Below are positions 16,879 through 24,112 of a stretch of 34,767 bases of DNA, piece after piece (positions within the stretch are counted from its first letter, which is position 1; every line of letters begins with the position of its first letter). The notes beneath the pieces are model-generated. The model made no database searches. It had not been told where the DNA came from and saw only the letters and a program-made list of their open reading frames with translations. This DNA is from Bacteroidetes bacterium GWF2_33_38. GTDB lineage: Bacteria > Bacteroidota > Bacteroidia > Bacteroidales > GWF2-33-38. Where the stretch lies: positions 1 to 34,767 of the forward strand of contig MEOF01000038.1 in NCBI GenBank assembly GCA_001769505.1, in the 5' to 3' direction. Both the position numbers and the translations under genes were made by a program.

Positions 16879-17488
16879 TGTGATTTTCGTTTTTTAATAA
16901 ATCTTCAAAAATTTTGATTCCTTTTTCGTTGGCTATACCACGTATGTGATAGGTAAAAATTTCTTTGGTAAATTGTGGTGAAGTAAATTCGTTGATTGTA
17001 AAATATTTGTTTTCTATTAAGCTATCAATTCTCGAAACGTGAAGTTTTGCAATAATTACTTCATCCATTTCTTTTCGATAAATACCTTCAATTTTTCCCT
17101 TTTTTAGATTTGCTAAAATAGCGTTGTGAATTTTTCCTCTACGTATTTTAATCATCTCATTGTGAGTTTCGGGATAATATTTTCTTAAATCATAAAACAT
17201 TGCAGGATTGTAATCTTTTAACATTTGATTTACGTGTTTATTTACATAAATTAGTTCCTCAATTGCATTCAAATGTTCGCTCAAAAAAATTGTTTCGTGC
17301 GATTTATTATCCAAAACTTCTGCAACAAACTTTTTTACCAAATCGTTTTTGTCGGTAAAATAGTTATATAATGTTTTTTTCGAAACCGACAATTCGCGAG
17401 CAATGTCGTCCATTGTAACGCTTTTTATTCCATATTTTTGGAATAATTCGGCAACTTTCGATAAAATATTTTTTCTATTTTCTTCCAT
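16871..17488 (-). CDS. TetR/AcrR family transcriptional repressor of the efflux operon
   Basis: A 205-residue DNA-binding regulator. The N-terminal helix-turn-helix is clear: ILSKVAELFQKYGIKSVTM, then DDIARELSVSKKTLYNYF (residues 27-44) with the recognition helix VSKKTLYNYF. The C-terminal 150 residues are the variable ligand-binding helical domain with no specific match. It is the first gene of a four-gene operon (8-bp overlap with tolC), so it most likely controls its own operon and dissociates upon binding a pump substrate. A 24-bp inverted repeat at 17517-17540 is the candidate operator, and a -7 box TATATTTG on the minus strand (17500-17493) lies only 4 bp from the ATG, implying a leaderless or near-leaderless transcript. 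Confidence 0.93.
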   Translation of the reverse strand: MEENRKNILSKVAELFQKYGIKSVTMDDIARELSVSKKTLYNYFTDKNDLVKKFVAEVLDNKSHETIFLSEHLNAIEELIYVNKHVNQMLKDYNPAMFYDLRKYYPETHNEMIKIRRGKIHNAILANLKKGKIEGIYRKEMDEVIIAKLHVSRIDSLIENKYFTINEFTSPQFTKEIFTYHIRGIANEKGIKIFEDLLKNENHNE

Positions 17489-17492
17489 GCTG

Positions 17493-17540
17493 CAAATATA
17501 TACAAAAATACTTTGGAAACTATTTTAATGTAAATAGTTT
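17493..17540 (-). promoter_or_regulatory. Candidate operator and promoter of the tetR efflux operon
   Basis: Inverted repeat with arms AAACTATTT (17517-17525) and AAATAGTTT (17532-17540) and a 6-bp spacer, a size usual for TetR dimer sites. On the minus strand it lies just upstream of the TATATTTG -7 box (17500-17493), in the region where the -33 box would be, so bound repressor would block RNA polymerase. Confidence 0.6.
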
Positions 17541-17587
17541 TTAAAGTTTTAACAAAAATTGTCGTTTTTGTGGGTATATGAAAAATG

Positions 17588-17622
17588 TTTTGTACATTTA
17601 TAAAAATAACCAGTACCTTTTG
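17588..17622 (+). promoter_or_regulatory. Promoter candidate for the RX4H protein gene
   Basis: TTTTG at 17588-17592, a 21-nt spacer and TACCTTTTG at 17614-17622 resemble the Bacteroidota -33/-7 pair (one base from TAnnTTTG). Transcription would start near 17628, which excludes an upstream ATG at 17585 and supports the start at 17666. Confidence 0.4.
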
Positions 17623-17665
17623 GTGTATGTATAAAAGAGTTAACAGCCATTATAAACACTCAACT

Positions 17666-18457
17666 ATGAGGCAATTTAAGAAAATAGAGTTATTACCGTT
17701 GACAGACTTCGCAAATTTGGATATTCACGTTGTTGACGAGAAACATTTTGACCTTACTAAATTAGGAATCAGTCAAGAAGCAACAAAAGAGCTATTATCT
17801 AAAATTTATTCGATTGCGAGTAAATCACCAGGAGTAATAATTGCAAGTAAAGTTGGCGATAGAAATTTTGTAAACACTCAAGTTAAGACATCGAGAGACA
17901 AGAAAAAATTATTTACTTTCCCTGAACCAAACCCAATTTGTATCTACTACAAATCTGCAAATGAGCACTTAGAAAAATCCTATTCAATAAAAAATAAACT
18001 TTACGCCGAAGAACAGCATTTTAACATAGATTATCATTACGAAAGTTTCATTGAATATTTTCAAGAGACTTCGGAGGGAATTATTCTATTAAGTACAACT
18101 ATAGAGGGATTTATAAATCAATTATTGGAGGACAATTTAGAACTGACTATTGACGGCTCATTAAAAACAAAAAGCGAAATAGAATGGTGTGACATAAATA
18201 CTAAACTTAGACAAGTAATTCCACAATTGACAGGAATCGATTTCCAACAAACAAATGGGAAAGATTATGACAATATTTGTCTGATTATTGAATTAAGAAA
18301 TGACCTTATTCACTTAAAGAGAAGTATAAAAGCTAATGTGACTAATTACCAGTTATTATTTAAACAACTTACGGAACTTGACCATATTGCTTGTTCTGAC
18401 AGTATTTTTACATTTATAAACACGATTATTCCTAATTATCTTATTGAGAGGGAATAA
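17666..18457 (+). CDS. Unrecognised protein with HEPN-type RX4H motif
   Basis: A 263-residue soluble protein not assignable by name. Its C-terminal third is helical and carries ELRNDLIHLK, with R211 and H216 spaced as in the RX4-6H catalytic motif of HEPN ribonucleases; the same 'LRNxxxH' form is frequent in Apea-like HEPN proteins. A preceding helix ISTTIEGFINQLLED-like stretch (ILLSTTIEGFINQLLED) fits the first HEPN helix. The N-terminal 140 residues have mixed alpha-beta character with no motif I recognise. HEPN RNases act in toxin-antitoxin, abortive infection and RNA maintenance roles. No partner gene is adjacent: the regulator of the efflux operon is divergent, and mobile-element remains follow 10 bp after the stop. 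The start at 17666 is chosen over 17585 because the extra 27 residues are poor in conserved character and a promoter lies between. Confidence 0.6.
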   Translation: MRQFKKIELLPLTDFANLDIHVVDEKHFDLTKLGISQEATKELLSKIYSIASKSPGVIIASKVGDRNFVNTQVKTSRDKKKLFTFPEPNPICIYYKSANEHLEKSYSIKNKLYAEEQHFNIDYHYESFIEYFQETSEGIILLSTTIEGFINQLLEDNLELTIDGSLKTKSEIEWCDINTKLRQVIPQLTGIDFQQTNGKDYDNICLIIELRNDLIHLKRSIKANVTNYQLLFKQLTELDHIACSDSIFTFINTIIPNYLIERE

Positions 18458-18466
18458 CGGCTGTTA

Positions 18467-18606
18467 GTCGAGTAGGAAAAGGGGAATTTCACCCCTAAAC
18501 CTCTCTCAAAACCGTACGAGAGGTTCTCTCATACAGCGGTTCGATTTGCGTACAAATTTGCTCTTTGCATCAAAATATGTTTTCTAGTAATTTAAAATAA
18601 GGCTAG
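18467..18606 (-). mobile_element. 3' remnant of a group II intron (domains V and VI)
   Basis: Read on the minus strand, 18542-18507 begins GAACCGCTGTATGAGAG and ends CTCTCGTACGGTTTTG, resembling intron domain V (GAACCG...GTACGGT with a capped hairpin). It is followed by a domain VI-like hairpin (AGGGG/CCCCT, loop 7 nt) and the terminal CCTACTCGAC, close to the CCTACTCGAT 3' end with bulged A known from bacterial class C-type introns. No reverse transcriptase frame is left; upstream (18543-18606) there is only a short fragment. The 3' end lies about 10 bp after the stop codon of the preceding gene. Assigned from memory of intron 3' ends; domain V pairing is imperfect, in line with decay. Confidence 0.55.
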
Positions 18607-18608
18607 TA

Positions 18609-18828
18609 ATACCAATTGCCAATAGTATAAAGATTAGAAATAAGCCTCTAGCTTTGTTTAGTAGTTAATTATCAGGCAGTTATGCTTGAGTTAGATAGAT
18701 TCTATTTCCATATGACATTTTTAGATTCCCTTTTTCAAGGGAATGTGCCTCAAAAAATTACCACATACCCGCAAAAGCGGGTATCTTATTTTTAAATTGT
18801 GTCGGTCACATTGAATCGTAATTGGTAT
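18609..18828 (-). repeat. Structured repeat copy 1 (interrupted)
   Basis: Reverse orientation copy of the repeat seen intact at 24113 and 27896. The terminal ATACCAATT is at 18609-18617, then 84 bp of unrelated DNA (18618-18701), then the rest of the element (18702-18828) ending AATTGGTAT. Compared with the 27896 copy, one 11-bp deletion removes the CACATATGTG palindrome; the hairpins GCGGGTAT/ATACCCGC and AAGGGAAT/ATTCCCTT are unchanged. Confidence 0.8.
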
Positions 18829-18950
18829 TACACATTAATATTAAGACAACAATAAAAGACCGTGCTATATATATATAATTTTTCATGCAAATAGATTTAA
18901 GGTGTTATAGTTACTTCTTGTAATTGTATTGATATTGTTTCCCTATTCTC
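18829..18950. other. Intergenic DNA, nothing recognised
   Basis: AT-rich sequence with a short TA dinucleotide run (about 18867-18879). No coding frame or structured element was seen. The whole of 18458-19134 is free of intact genes and is made of mobile DNA remains. Confidence 0.6.
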
Positions 18951-18970
18951 TCACAAGCGTCGGCTTGTGA
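18951..18970. repeat. REP-like palindrome left of transposase remnant
   Basis: Arms TCACAAGC and GCTTGTGA with tetraloop GTCG. It sits 7 bp from the stop codon of the transposase fragment and resembles the palindrome on its other side. Confidence 0.7.
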
Positions 18971-18976
18971 TTTTTA

Positions 18977-19085
18977 TTATTGTAGCAACTCAACATTTAT
19001 CATTCCTTTTTGTTCAACATAATCTAAAGCACTACTATATACATAATCTTCAGCATTGTTAACTATTCTAGCAACAAACTTACAG
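18977..19085 (-). pseudogene. C-terminal remnant of a Y1 (REP-associated/IS200-like) transposase
   Basis: The minus strand frame ending with TAA at 18979-18977 reads CKFVARIVNNAEDYVYSS followed by ALDYVEQKGMINVELLQ. This is the pattern of the C-terminus of REP-associated tyrosine transposases, where N-x-x-x-W/Y-x-x-SSAxDY is followed by a KGLLDVE-like end. Only about 35 residues remain; the HUH and catalytic Tyr parts are absent. It is flanked on both sides by REP-like palindromes (18951-18970 and 19086-19107), the arrangement expected for such an element. Identity as this family is from motif recall. Confidence 0.6.
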
Positions 19086-19107
19086 CTCACAAGCGGACGC
19101 TTGCGAG
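19086..19107. repeat. REP-like palindrome right of transposase remnant
   Basis: Arms CTCACAAGCG and CGCTTGCGAG with spacer GA and one mismatch. It adjoins the upstream end of the transposase fragment and is 28 bp from the stop codon of pcm. Confidence 0.7.
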
Positions 19108-19134
19108 AGAGGGGGATTGTTTTAGTTCCGAAAT

Positions 19135-19776
19135 TTATTTTACACCTTTTAACATAGGAACAAAAGAAAAATTACCGAAAGTTCTTTTTTCAAAATTTAC
19201 TTCATCAATTTTTTTAATCCAAGTCATAATCTGCTTATCATTTTCACCAACAGGTGCTACCAGAACACCTCCGATTTTTAATTGATTTAGTAATTCGGTT
19301 GGAATAATAGGTGCTCCAGCAGTAATTAAAATTTTATCAAATGGACTGTAAGTTGGCTTACCCTCATACCCATCTCCATAGAAAAAATGTGGATTATATC
19401 CGAGTTTTGGAAGAAGATTCATGGCCAATATATGTAATTCATGGATACGTTCAATAGTATAAACTTTTGCTTCCATTTCGATTAAAACAGCTGTTTGATA
19501 ACCAGAGCCTGTTCCAACCTCTAAAACTTTATCGAATTTTTTGAGTTGCAATAATTGTGTTTGAAAAGCAACGGTATATGGTTGAGAAATGGTTTGCCCT
19601 GAAGAAATAGGATACGCCTTATCTATGTATGCTAGATTTTCGAGATCTTCCATAAACAAATGGCGAGGAACCCTTCCAATTGCAGCAAGAACGCTTTCAT
19701 CGACAATTCCTTTTTTTTTAAGTTCTTCGACCAGCCGTTGCCTTTTTCCTTTATGTTGATAAGTATCTAATGACAT
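19135..19776 (-). CDS. pcm: Protein-L-isoaspartate O-methyltransferase
   Basis: Uses S-adenosylmethionine to methylate isoaspartyl residues in aged proteins and start their repair. From the chosen start the product has 213 residues, the usual length. The substrate-binding motif SSGQTISQPYTVAFQ (about 59-73) and the SAM-binding motif VLEVGTGSGYQTAVL (about 83-97) are intact, followed by acidic motif II (VYTIERI) and a Gly-Asp-Gly turn. A longer frame starts at 19800, but a perfect -7 box TAAATTTG (minus strand, 19796-19789) overlaps it and would put the transcript start about 7 nt before the ATG at 19776, so MSLDTYQ is preferred. Its stop is just right of the REP-like palindromes. It is transcribed alone. 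Confidence 0.93.
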   Translation of the reverse strand: MSLDTYQHKGKRQRLVEELKKKGIVDESVLAAIGRVPRHLFMEDLENLAYIDKAYPISSGQTISQPYTVAFQTQLLQLKKFDKVLEVGTGSGYQTAVLIEMEAKVYTIERIHELHILAMNLLPKLGYNPHFFYGDGYEGKPTYSPFDKILITAGAPIIPTELLNQLKIGGVLVAPVGENDKQIMTWIKKIDEVNFEKRTFGNFSFVPMLKGVK

Positions 19777-19908
19777 ATTCTGTAATTGCAAATTTAGCAA
19801 ACGTGCAATTTAAACCTATGTATATTAGCGAAATAGTATTAAAACTTTTCAACGTAAAATCGTTGATAAATTATAAGTTGATATAAAAATTAACAAAATA
19901 TTATAGTT

Positions 19909-19916
19909 TAGATTTG
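19909..19916 (+). promoter_or_regulatory. -7 promoter box for the oxidoreductase gene
   Basis: TAGATTTG matches TAnnTTTG exactly and lies 26 nt upstream of the ATG at 19943. No convincing -33 box at the usual spacing was seen. Confidence 0.35.
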
Positions 19917-19942
19917 TGATATAACACAATAAAGCATTAAGA

Positions 19943-20926
19943 ATGTTGAAAATTGGAGTATTTGGGGTAGGTCACTTAGGGAAAATTCATATTTCGATCT
20001 TAAAAAGAAATAAAAATTTTGAGTTGGTTGGATTTTACGATTCGGATAAGGTAAAAACGAAAGAAGTTGAAAAAGAATTCGGAATCAAGGCATTTAGCGA
20101 CCCCGACGAATTAATTTCAGCCGTTGATGCAGTCGATATTGTTACGAATACAATAGCACATTATAATTGTGCAGTAGATTCAATAAAAAAAACAAAACAT
20201 GTTTTCATCGAAAAGCCTCTAACATACACGGTTGAAGAGGCTGCAAGTTTGATAAAATTTGCCCAAGAAGCAAACGTAAAAATTCAAGTTGGACATGTTG
20301 AGCGTTTTAACCCTGCATTTAATGCCGCAAAATCGTATATTCAAAATCCAATGTTTATCGAAACGCATCGATTAGCCCTATTTAACCCAAGAGGGACAGA
20401 TGTTTCGGTTGTGCTTGATTTAATGATTCATGACATAGATATTGTATTGAGTACTGTAAAATCGAATGTAAAAAAAATAAGTGCAAGTGGAGTTTCTATT
20501 GTAAGTTCTTCGCCCGATATTGCTAATGCCCGATTAGAGTTTGATAATGGCTGTGTTGCAAATTTAACAGCAAGTCGAATCTCATTAAAAAATATGCGAA
20601 AAAGTCGATTTTTTCAGAAAGACGCATACATATCGGTAGATTTTCTCGACAAAAAAACAGAAGTAATTCGTATAACAGATGTTCTGGGCGAGCCAGACCC
20701 ATTAGCCATAAATGTAGATTTGGGTGAAGGTCGTGGCATAAAACAAATCAATATCGAAAAGCCAGAAGTTGTTCTGAACAACGCCATTGAAGACGAATTG
20801 AATAGTTTTTTCGATGCCATTGTTAACGATAAAAATCCGTTGGTTAGTGCAGAAGATGGTTTTAATGCATTGAATGTTGCACATGCCATTTTAGATAAAA
20901 TGAAAACGACGGTAAATCAATCCTAA
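19943..20926 (+). CDS. Gfo/Idh/MocA family NAD(P)-dependent oxidoreductase
   Basis: A 327-residue sugar-type oxidoreductase. The Rossmann fingerprint is GVFGVGHLGKIH (residues 5-16), and the family hallmark EKP occurs at 90-92 (HVFIEKPL). The C-terminal half has the GHVERFNP loop, a catalytic-type DLMIHDIDIVLS segment with the conserved Asp/His region, and a DGFNALNVAHAILD end. Members oxidise ring hydroxyls of nucleotide-activated or free sugars. The GVGHLGKIH start and the VGHVERFNP motif resemble the UDP-GlcNAc 3-dehydrogenase branch (GnnA-like), but no partner aminotransferase is adjacent, so the substrate is open. It is followed 60 bp downstream by the lipoprotein/sugar transferase pair, and could take part in precursor sugar synthesis for it. 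Confidence 0.88.
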   Translation: MLKIGVFGVGHLGKIHISILKRNKNFELVGFYDSDKVKTKEVEKEFGIKAFSDPDELISAVDAVDIVTNTIAHYNCAVDSIKKTKHVFIEKPLTYTVEEAASLIKFAQEANVKIQVGHVERFNPAFNAAKSYIQNPMFIETHRLALFNPRGTDVSVVLDLMIHDIDIVLSTVKSNVKKISASGVSIVSSSPDIANARLEFDNGCVANLTASRISLKNMRKSRFFQKDAYISVDFLDKKTEVIRITDVLGEPDPLAINVDLGEGRGIKQINIEKPEVVLNNAIEDELNSFFDAIVNDKNPLVSAEDGFNALNVAHAILDKMKTTVNQS

Positions 20927-20986
20927 TTTTTTGATTAAATTTGGCAATATTTTATTTATTTATCCGTTAGCTGTAACGAGTTAAAA

Positions 20987-21895
20987 ATGAATCAACATTT
21001 AATGCGAATAATTTACTTTTTCCACATTATATTTTTACTTTTTTTTTCTTTAGAAAGTTGCGACATCATCAATCCAGATGAGACTATTCCAGCTACGATA
21101 ACAATTGATAGCTTTATTGTTTCGTCAGATATTCTGACTCAAGGTTCAAATTCAAGCAAGATAACCGATGTTTGGATAAATATTGACGGAAATCTGCAAG
21201 GAATTTACGAGCTTCCGGCAACTTTTCCTGTGCTTGAAACTGGAGACCGAGCATTAATAATTCGTGCAGGAATAAAAAACAACGGAATAGCCGCAAGCCG
21301 CGAAATATATGAATTTTACAATTGGGAAGAAATGGATATAACCCTTACTTCGGGTGAAAATAAACATATAACCCCTCAAATTTCATATAAAGACAACCTT
21401 AACTTTATGTTAATTGAAGATTTTGAAGATCCTGGATTAAAATTCGTAACAACAGAAAAAAGCGATACCGATTTAATTCATTCGAATATTGATGTTTTCG
21501 AAGGTTATCGTTCAGGAATGATTGTACTTGATTCAAATCATACTTTTTTTGAATGCAAATCGTACGACTCGCTGTTTTTGCCAGTAAACATGACAAAAGT
21601 TTACGTTGAAATGGATTATAAGTCGGATTTAGATTTGAATTATGTTGGCAACAATCAGTTTGCTGTTGGAATTTTTGCAACTACAAGTACTAGTGTTATT
21701 CAAGATCCTGTTATCTATTTGAATGAAACTGGAGGAAAATGGAATAAAATATACATTGACTTGACTGATTTTTTGAATGAATATCAGACAGCTTTGTATT
21801 TTCATTTATTTATAGGAGCAAACAAAGAAAAAAGTTTTCCCGATGCTCAAATTAGCATCGACAACATTAAAGTTATCACATATCAAGATGAATAA
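20987..21895 (+). CDS. Lipoprotein of unknown function coupled to glycosylphosphotransferase
   Basis: A 302-residue exported lipoprotein: hydrophobic signal (IIYFFHIIFLLFFSL), lipobox LESC with Cys25, then DIINPDE. The mature part is predicted mostly beta: an N-terminal region with an immunoglobulin-like look (ITIDSFIVSSDILTQ, KITDVWINIDGNLQGIYELP) and a C-terminal half (FMLIEDFEDPGLKF ... VYVEMDYKSDLDLN ... WNKIYIDLTDFLNEY ... AQISIDNIKVITYQDE) that resembles a carbohydrate-binding beta-sandwich. It has no assigned family here. The last 8 bp overlap the start of the glycosylphosphotransferase gene, so translation is probably coupled, suggesting a role at the envelope in the same polysaccharide pathway. 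The true start may be the Met at 21002. Confidence 0.7.
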   Translation: MNQHLMRIIYFFHIIFLLFFSLESCDIINPDETIPATITIDSFIVSSDILTQGSNSSKITDVWINIDGNLQGIYELPATFPVLETGDRALIIRAGIKNNGIAASREIYEFYNWEEMDITLTSGENKHITPQISYKDNLNFMLIEDFEDPGLKFVTTEKSDTDLIHSNIDVFEGYRSGMIVLDSNHTFFECKSYDSLFLPVNMTKVYVEMDYKSDLDLNYVGNNQFAVGIFATTSTSVIQDPVIYLNETGGKWNKIYIDLTDFLNEYQTALYFHLFIGANKEKSFPDAQISIDNIKVITYQDE

Positions 21896-23303
21896 AAGAC
21901 TAGATACTTTTTTGTACGTATTTTTCGATATACTATCGTCAACATTAGCATGGACGTTATTTTTTATTTTCAGAAAAATATATGTTGAACCTCAAAAATT
22001 TGGATATGATATTCCCGTTTATTTTGATAAAAGTTTTTACTTAGGCTTGGTTTTTATTCCATTGTTTTGGGTGCTTTTATATTACACAAACGGATATTAC
22101 AAGAAAGTATATCGACGCTCACGACTTAAAGAATTAGGGCAAACTATTTTACTAACTCTTATTGGGGTTGTGTTAATATTTTTCATGCTCATTCTCGACG
22201 ATACTGTTTATTCGTACAAAACCTATTATTTTTCATTTTCAACTTTGCTTGGACTACATTTTGTGCTGACATATATTCCAAGAATTATACTTTCGACTAG
22301 AATAATACATAAAATTCGAGAAAAAACAATATATTTTAACACGCTAATAATAGGAAGCAACGAAAAGGCCTTAAACTTGTTTCTTGAATTCGAATCAAAA
22401 GAAGAATCAACTGGGAACAATTTTGTAGGCTTTATCAGTATTCACGATAAAGAAGAATATCTACTAGGAAGCAATCTGTCTCATTTAGGAAAATTATCTG
22501 CCATAAAAGAAATTATTGCTGAAAAAAAAGTCGAAGAAGTTGTTGTTGCCATTGAATCATCGGAACACGATGAGATAAATAAAATAATTCAAATTCTTGA
22601 CGAAACAAATGTGATTATTAAGGTAATTCCCGATATGTACGATATTTTAACAGGCTCGGTTAAAATGTCGAATATATTTGATGCTCCACTTATTCAAATA
22701 TCTCACGATTTGATGCCTGCATGGCAAGAAAATTTAAAACGAGTAATTGATGTTTTTGTTTCTATTTTGGCATTGACGGTTTTTTCTCCGGTTTATTTAG
22801 CTCTAATAGTTGGAGTAAAAATGTCGTCGAAAGGTCCAATTTTTTATAGTCACGAACGAATCGGGATTTACGGTAAACCATTTATGATTTACAAATTTCG
22901 GTCAATGTTTGTAGGCTCAGAACAAAATGGACCAGCTTTATCGAGTAAAAACGATAGTCGAATTACACGATTTGGTTTGTTTATGCGAAAGACTCGATTA
23001 GACGAAATGCCTCAATTTTACAATGTGCTTAAAGGCGATATGTCGTTGGTTGGTCCTCGACCTGAACGTCAGTACTTTATTGATCAAATTGTGCAACGAG
23101 CACCTCATTATTTTCACTTACAGAAAGTTAGACCAGGAATTACCTCTTGGGGGCAAGTAAAGTACGGATATGCCGAAAATGTTGACCAAATGATTGAACG
23201 ATTAAAATACGATATAATTTATATCGAAAATATGTCGTTGTATGTCGATTTTAAAATTATGATTTATACCATTTCAATAATTTTAGGAGCAAAAGGAAAA
23301 TAA
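21888..23303 (+). CDS. Polyprenyl glycosylphosphotransferase (WcaJ/WbaP type sugar transferase)
   Basis: Starts assembly of a surface polysaccharide by moving a sugar 1-phosphate from a nucleotide sugar to undecaprenyl phosphate. The 471-residue inner-membrane protein has four N-terminal spans (TLAWTLFFIFRKIY region to LHFVLTYIPRII), a Rossmann-like CoA-binding-type domain (YFNTLIIGSNEKALNL, about 135-245), one further span near 275-300 and the catalytic bacterial sugar transferase domain: KRVIDVFVS, KFRSM, RKTRLDEMPQFYNVLKGDMS, LVGPRPERQYF and RPGITSWGQV. A longer frame starting at 21843 is rejected because it lies inside the upstream gene; the ATG at 21888 overlaps that gene's stop by 8 bp. 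The sugar specificity is not clear from the sequence. Confidence 0.93.
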   Translation: MNKRLDTFLYVFFDILSSTLAWTLFFIFRKIYVEPQKFGYDIPVYFDKSFYLGLVFIPLFWVLLYYTNGYYKKVYRRSRLKELGQTILLTLIGVVLIFFMLILDDTVYSYKTYYFSFSTLLGLHFVLTYIPRIILSTRIIHKIREKTIYFNTLIIGSNEKALNLFLEFESKEESTGNNFVGFISIHDKEEYLLGSNLSHLGKLSAIKEIIAEKKVEEVVVAIESSEHDEINKIIQILDETNVIIKVIPDMYDILTGSVKMSNIFDAPLIQISHDLMPAWQENLKRVIDVFVSILALTVFSPVYLALIVGVKMSSKGPIFYSHERIGIYGKPFMIYKFRSMFVGSEQNGPALSSKNDSRITRFGLFMRKTRLDEMPQFYNVLKGDMSLVGPRPERQYFIDQIVQRAPHYFHLQKVRPGITSWGQVKYGYAENVDQMIERLKYDIIYIENMSLYVDFKIMIYTISIILGAKGK

Positions 23304-23322
23304 GCAACCCACAATACTTTGT

Positions 23323-23985
23323 ATGAAAAACGATATCAAATTTGCCGTAATTTTAGCTGGTTGTGGCGTTTATGACGGAGCCGAAATACACGAAGCAACA
23401 TTTACGTTGTATGGAATCGCAAAACATGAAGCAAGCTATGATATTTTTGCTCCTGACATTGAACAGTATCATGTTGTGAATCATTTATCGGGGCAGGTCA
23501 GCTCGGAAAAACGTAATGTGCTTGTTGAATCAGCACGAATTGCGAGAGGCAATATAAAACCGACTTCGGAACTTTTGGAAAAAAATTACGATGCTGTTAT
23601 TTTTCCTGGAGGATTTGGGGTTGCCAAAAATTTATCGGATTTTGCCTTTATAGGAGAAAAATGTTCTGTTAACGAAGAAATCGCTACCATAATTAAACAA
23701 TTTCATTCTAATAAAAAACCTATTGGAGCTTTATGTATTTCGCCAGTAATTGTTGCCAGAGTTCTTGGAAACATCGATGTAACTATTGGAAACGATACAA
23801 ATACCGCAAGTGCTATTAAATCATTCGGGGCAAATCACATCGAAACCAAACATGGAGAAGTTGCCATTGACAAGATTCATAAAATTTTTACGACTCCTTG
23901 TTACATGCTAGATTCAAGCATTGTACAAATTGCCGAAGGTGCTGAAAATATTGTGAAAGCGATGATAGTAACCATTAATAGATAG
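23323..23985 (+). CDS. elbB: ElbB-type isoprenoid biosynthesis/glyoxalase-like protein (DJ-1 superfamily)
   Basis: A 220-residue DJ-1/PfpI-like protein. The ElbB signature is plain: VILAGCGVYDGAEIHEATFTL at residues 9-29 (broken by no gaps), FAPDIEQYHVVNHLSGQ, and the nucleophile elbow GALCISP with Cys138. E. coli ElbB has glyoxalase III-like activity and is linked to isoprenoid metabolism, although its physiological role is unsettled. The gene follows the sugar transferase by 19 bp on the same strand and is probably cotranscribed, without an obvious functional link. No terminator was seen after it; the convergent rluF lies beyond the repeat at 24113-24257. Confidence 0.92.
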   Translation: MKNDIKFAVILAGCGVYDGAEIHEATFTLYGIAKHEASYDIFAPDIEQYHVVNHLSGQVSSEKRNVLVESARIARGNIKPTSELLEKNYDAVIFPGGFGVAKNLSDFAFIGEKCSVNEEIATIIKQFHSNKKPIGALCISPVIVARVLGNIDVTIGNDTNTASAIKSFGANHIETKHGEVAIDKIHKIFTTPCYMLDSSIVQIAEGAENIVKAMIVTINR

Positions 23986-24112
23986 GACTTTTGAATTGGC
24001 GTGCGTTTGACTGTGTTCTATTTGTAAAATCCAAATCTGAATGGTAAATAACTGTAAACCTACACATTGTCATTTCGGCGATAGGAGAAATCAAAATATG
24101 ACCGAACTATTA
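23986..24112. other. Intergenic DNA with short REP-like motif
   Basis: No gene or tRNA was seen. At 24069-24092 the sequence GTCATTTCGGCGATAGGAG followed by AAATC has short complementary ends (ATTTC/GAAAT); it resembles a dispersed motif common in Bacteroidota intergenic DNA. It may serve as a weak hairpin after elbB. Confidence 0.4.

Noticed and set aside
17585-17665. Upstream ATG adding 27 residues to the RX4H protein
   Set aside because: A promoter-like pair lies at 17588-17622 within this stretch, so a transcript starting there could not include it; the added residues show no conserved pattern.
21843-21887. Upstream ATG for the sugar transferase
   Set aside because: It lies within the lipoprotein gene in another frame; the ATG at 21888 gives the conserved N-terminus and a normal 8-bp overlap.
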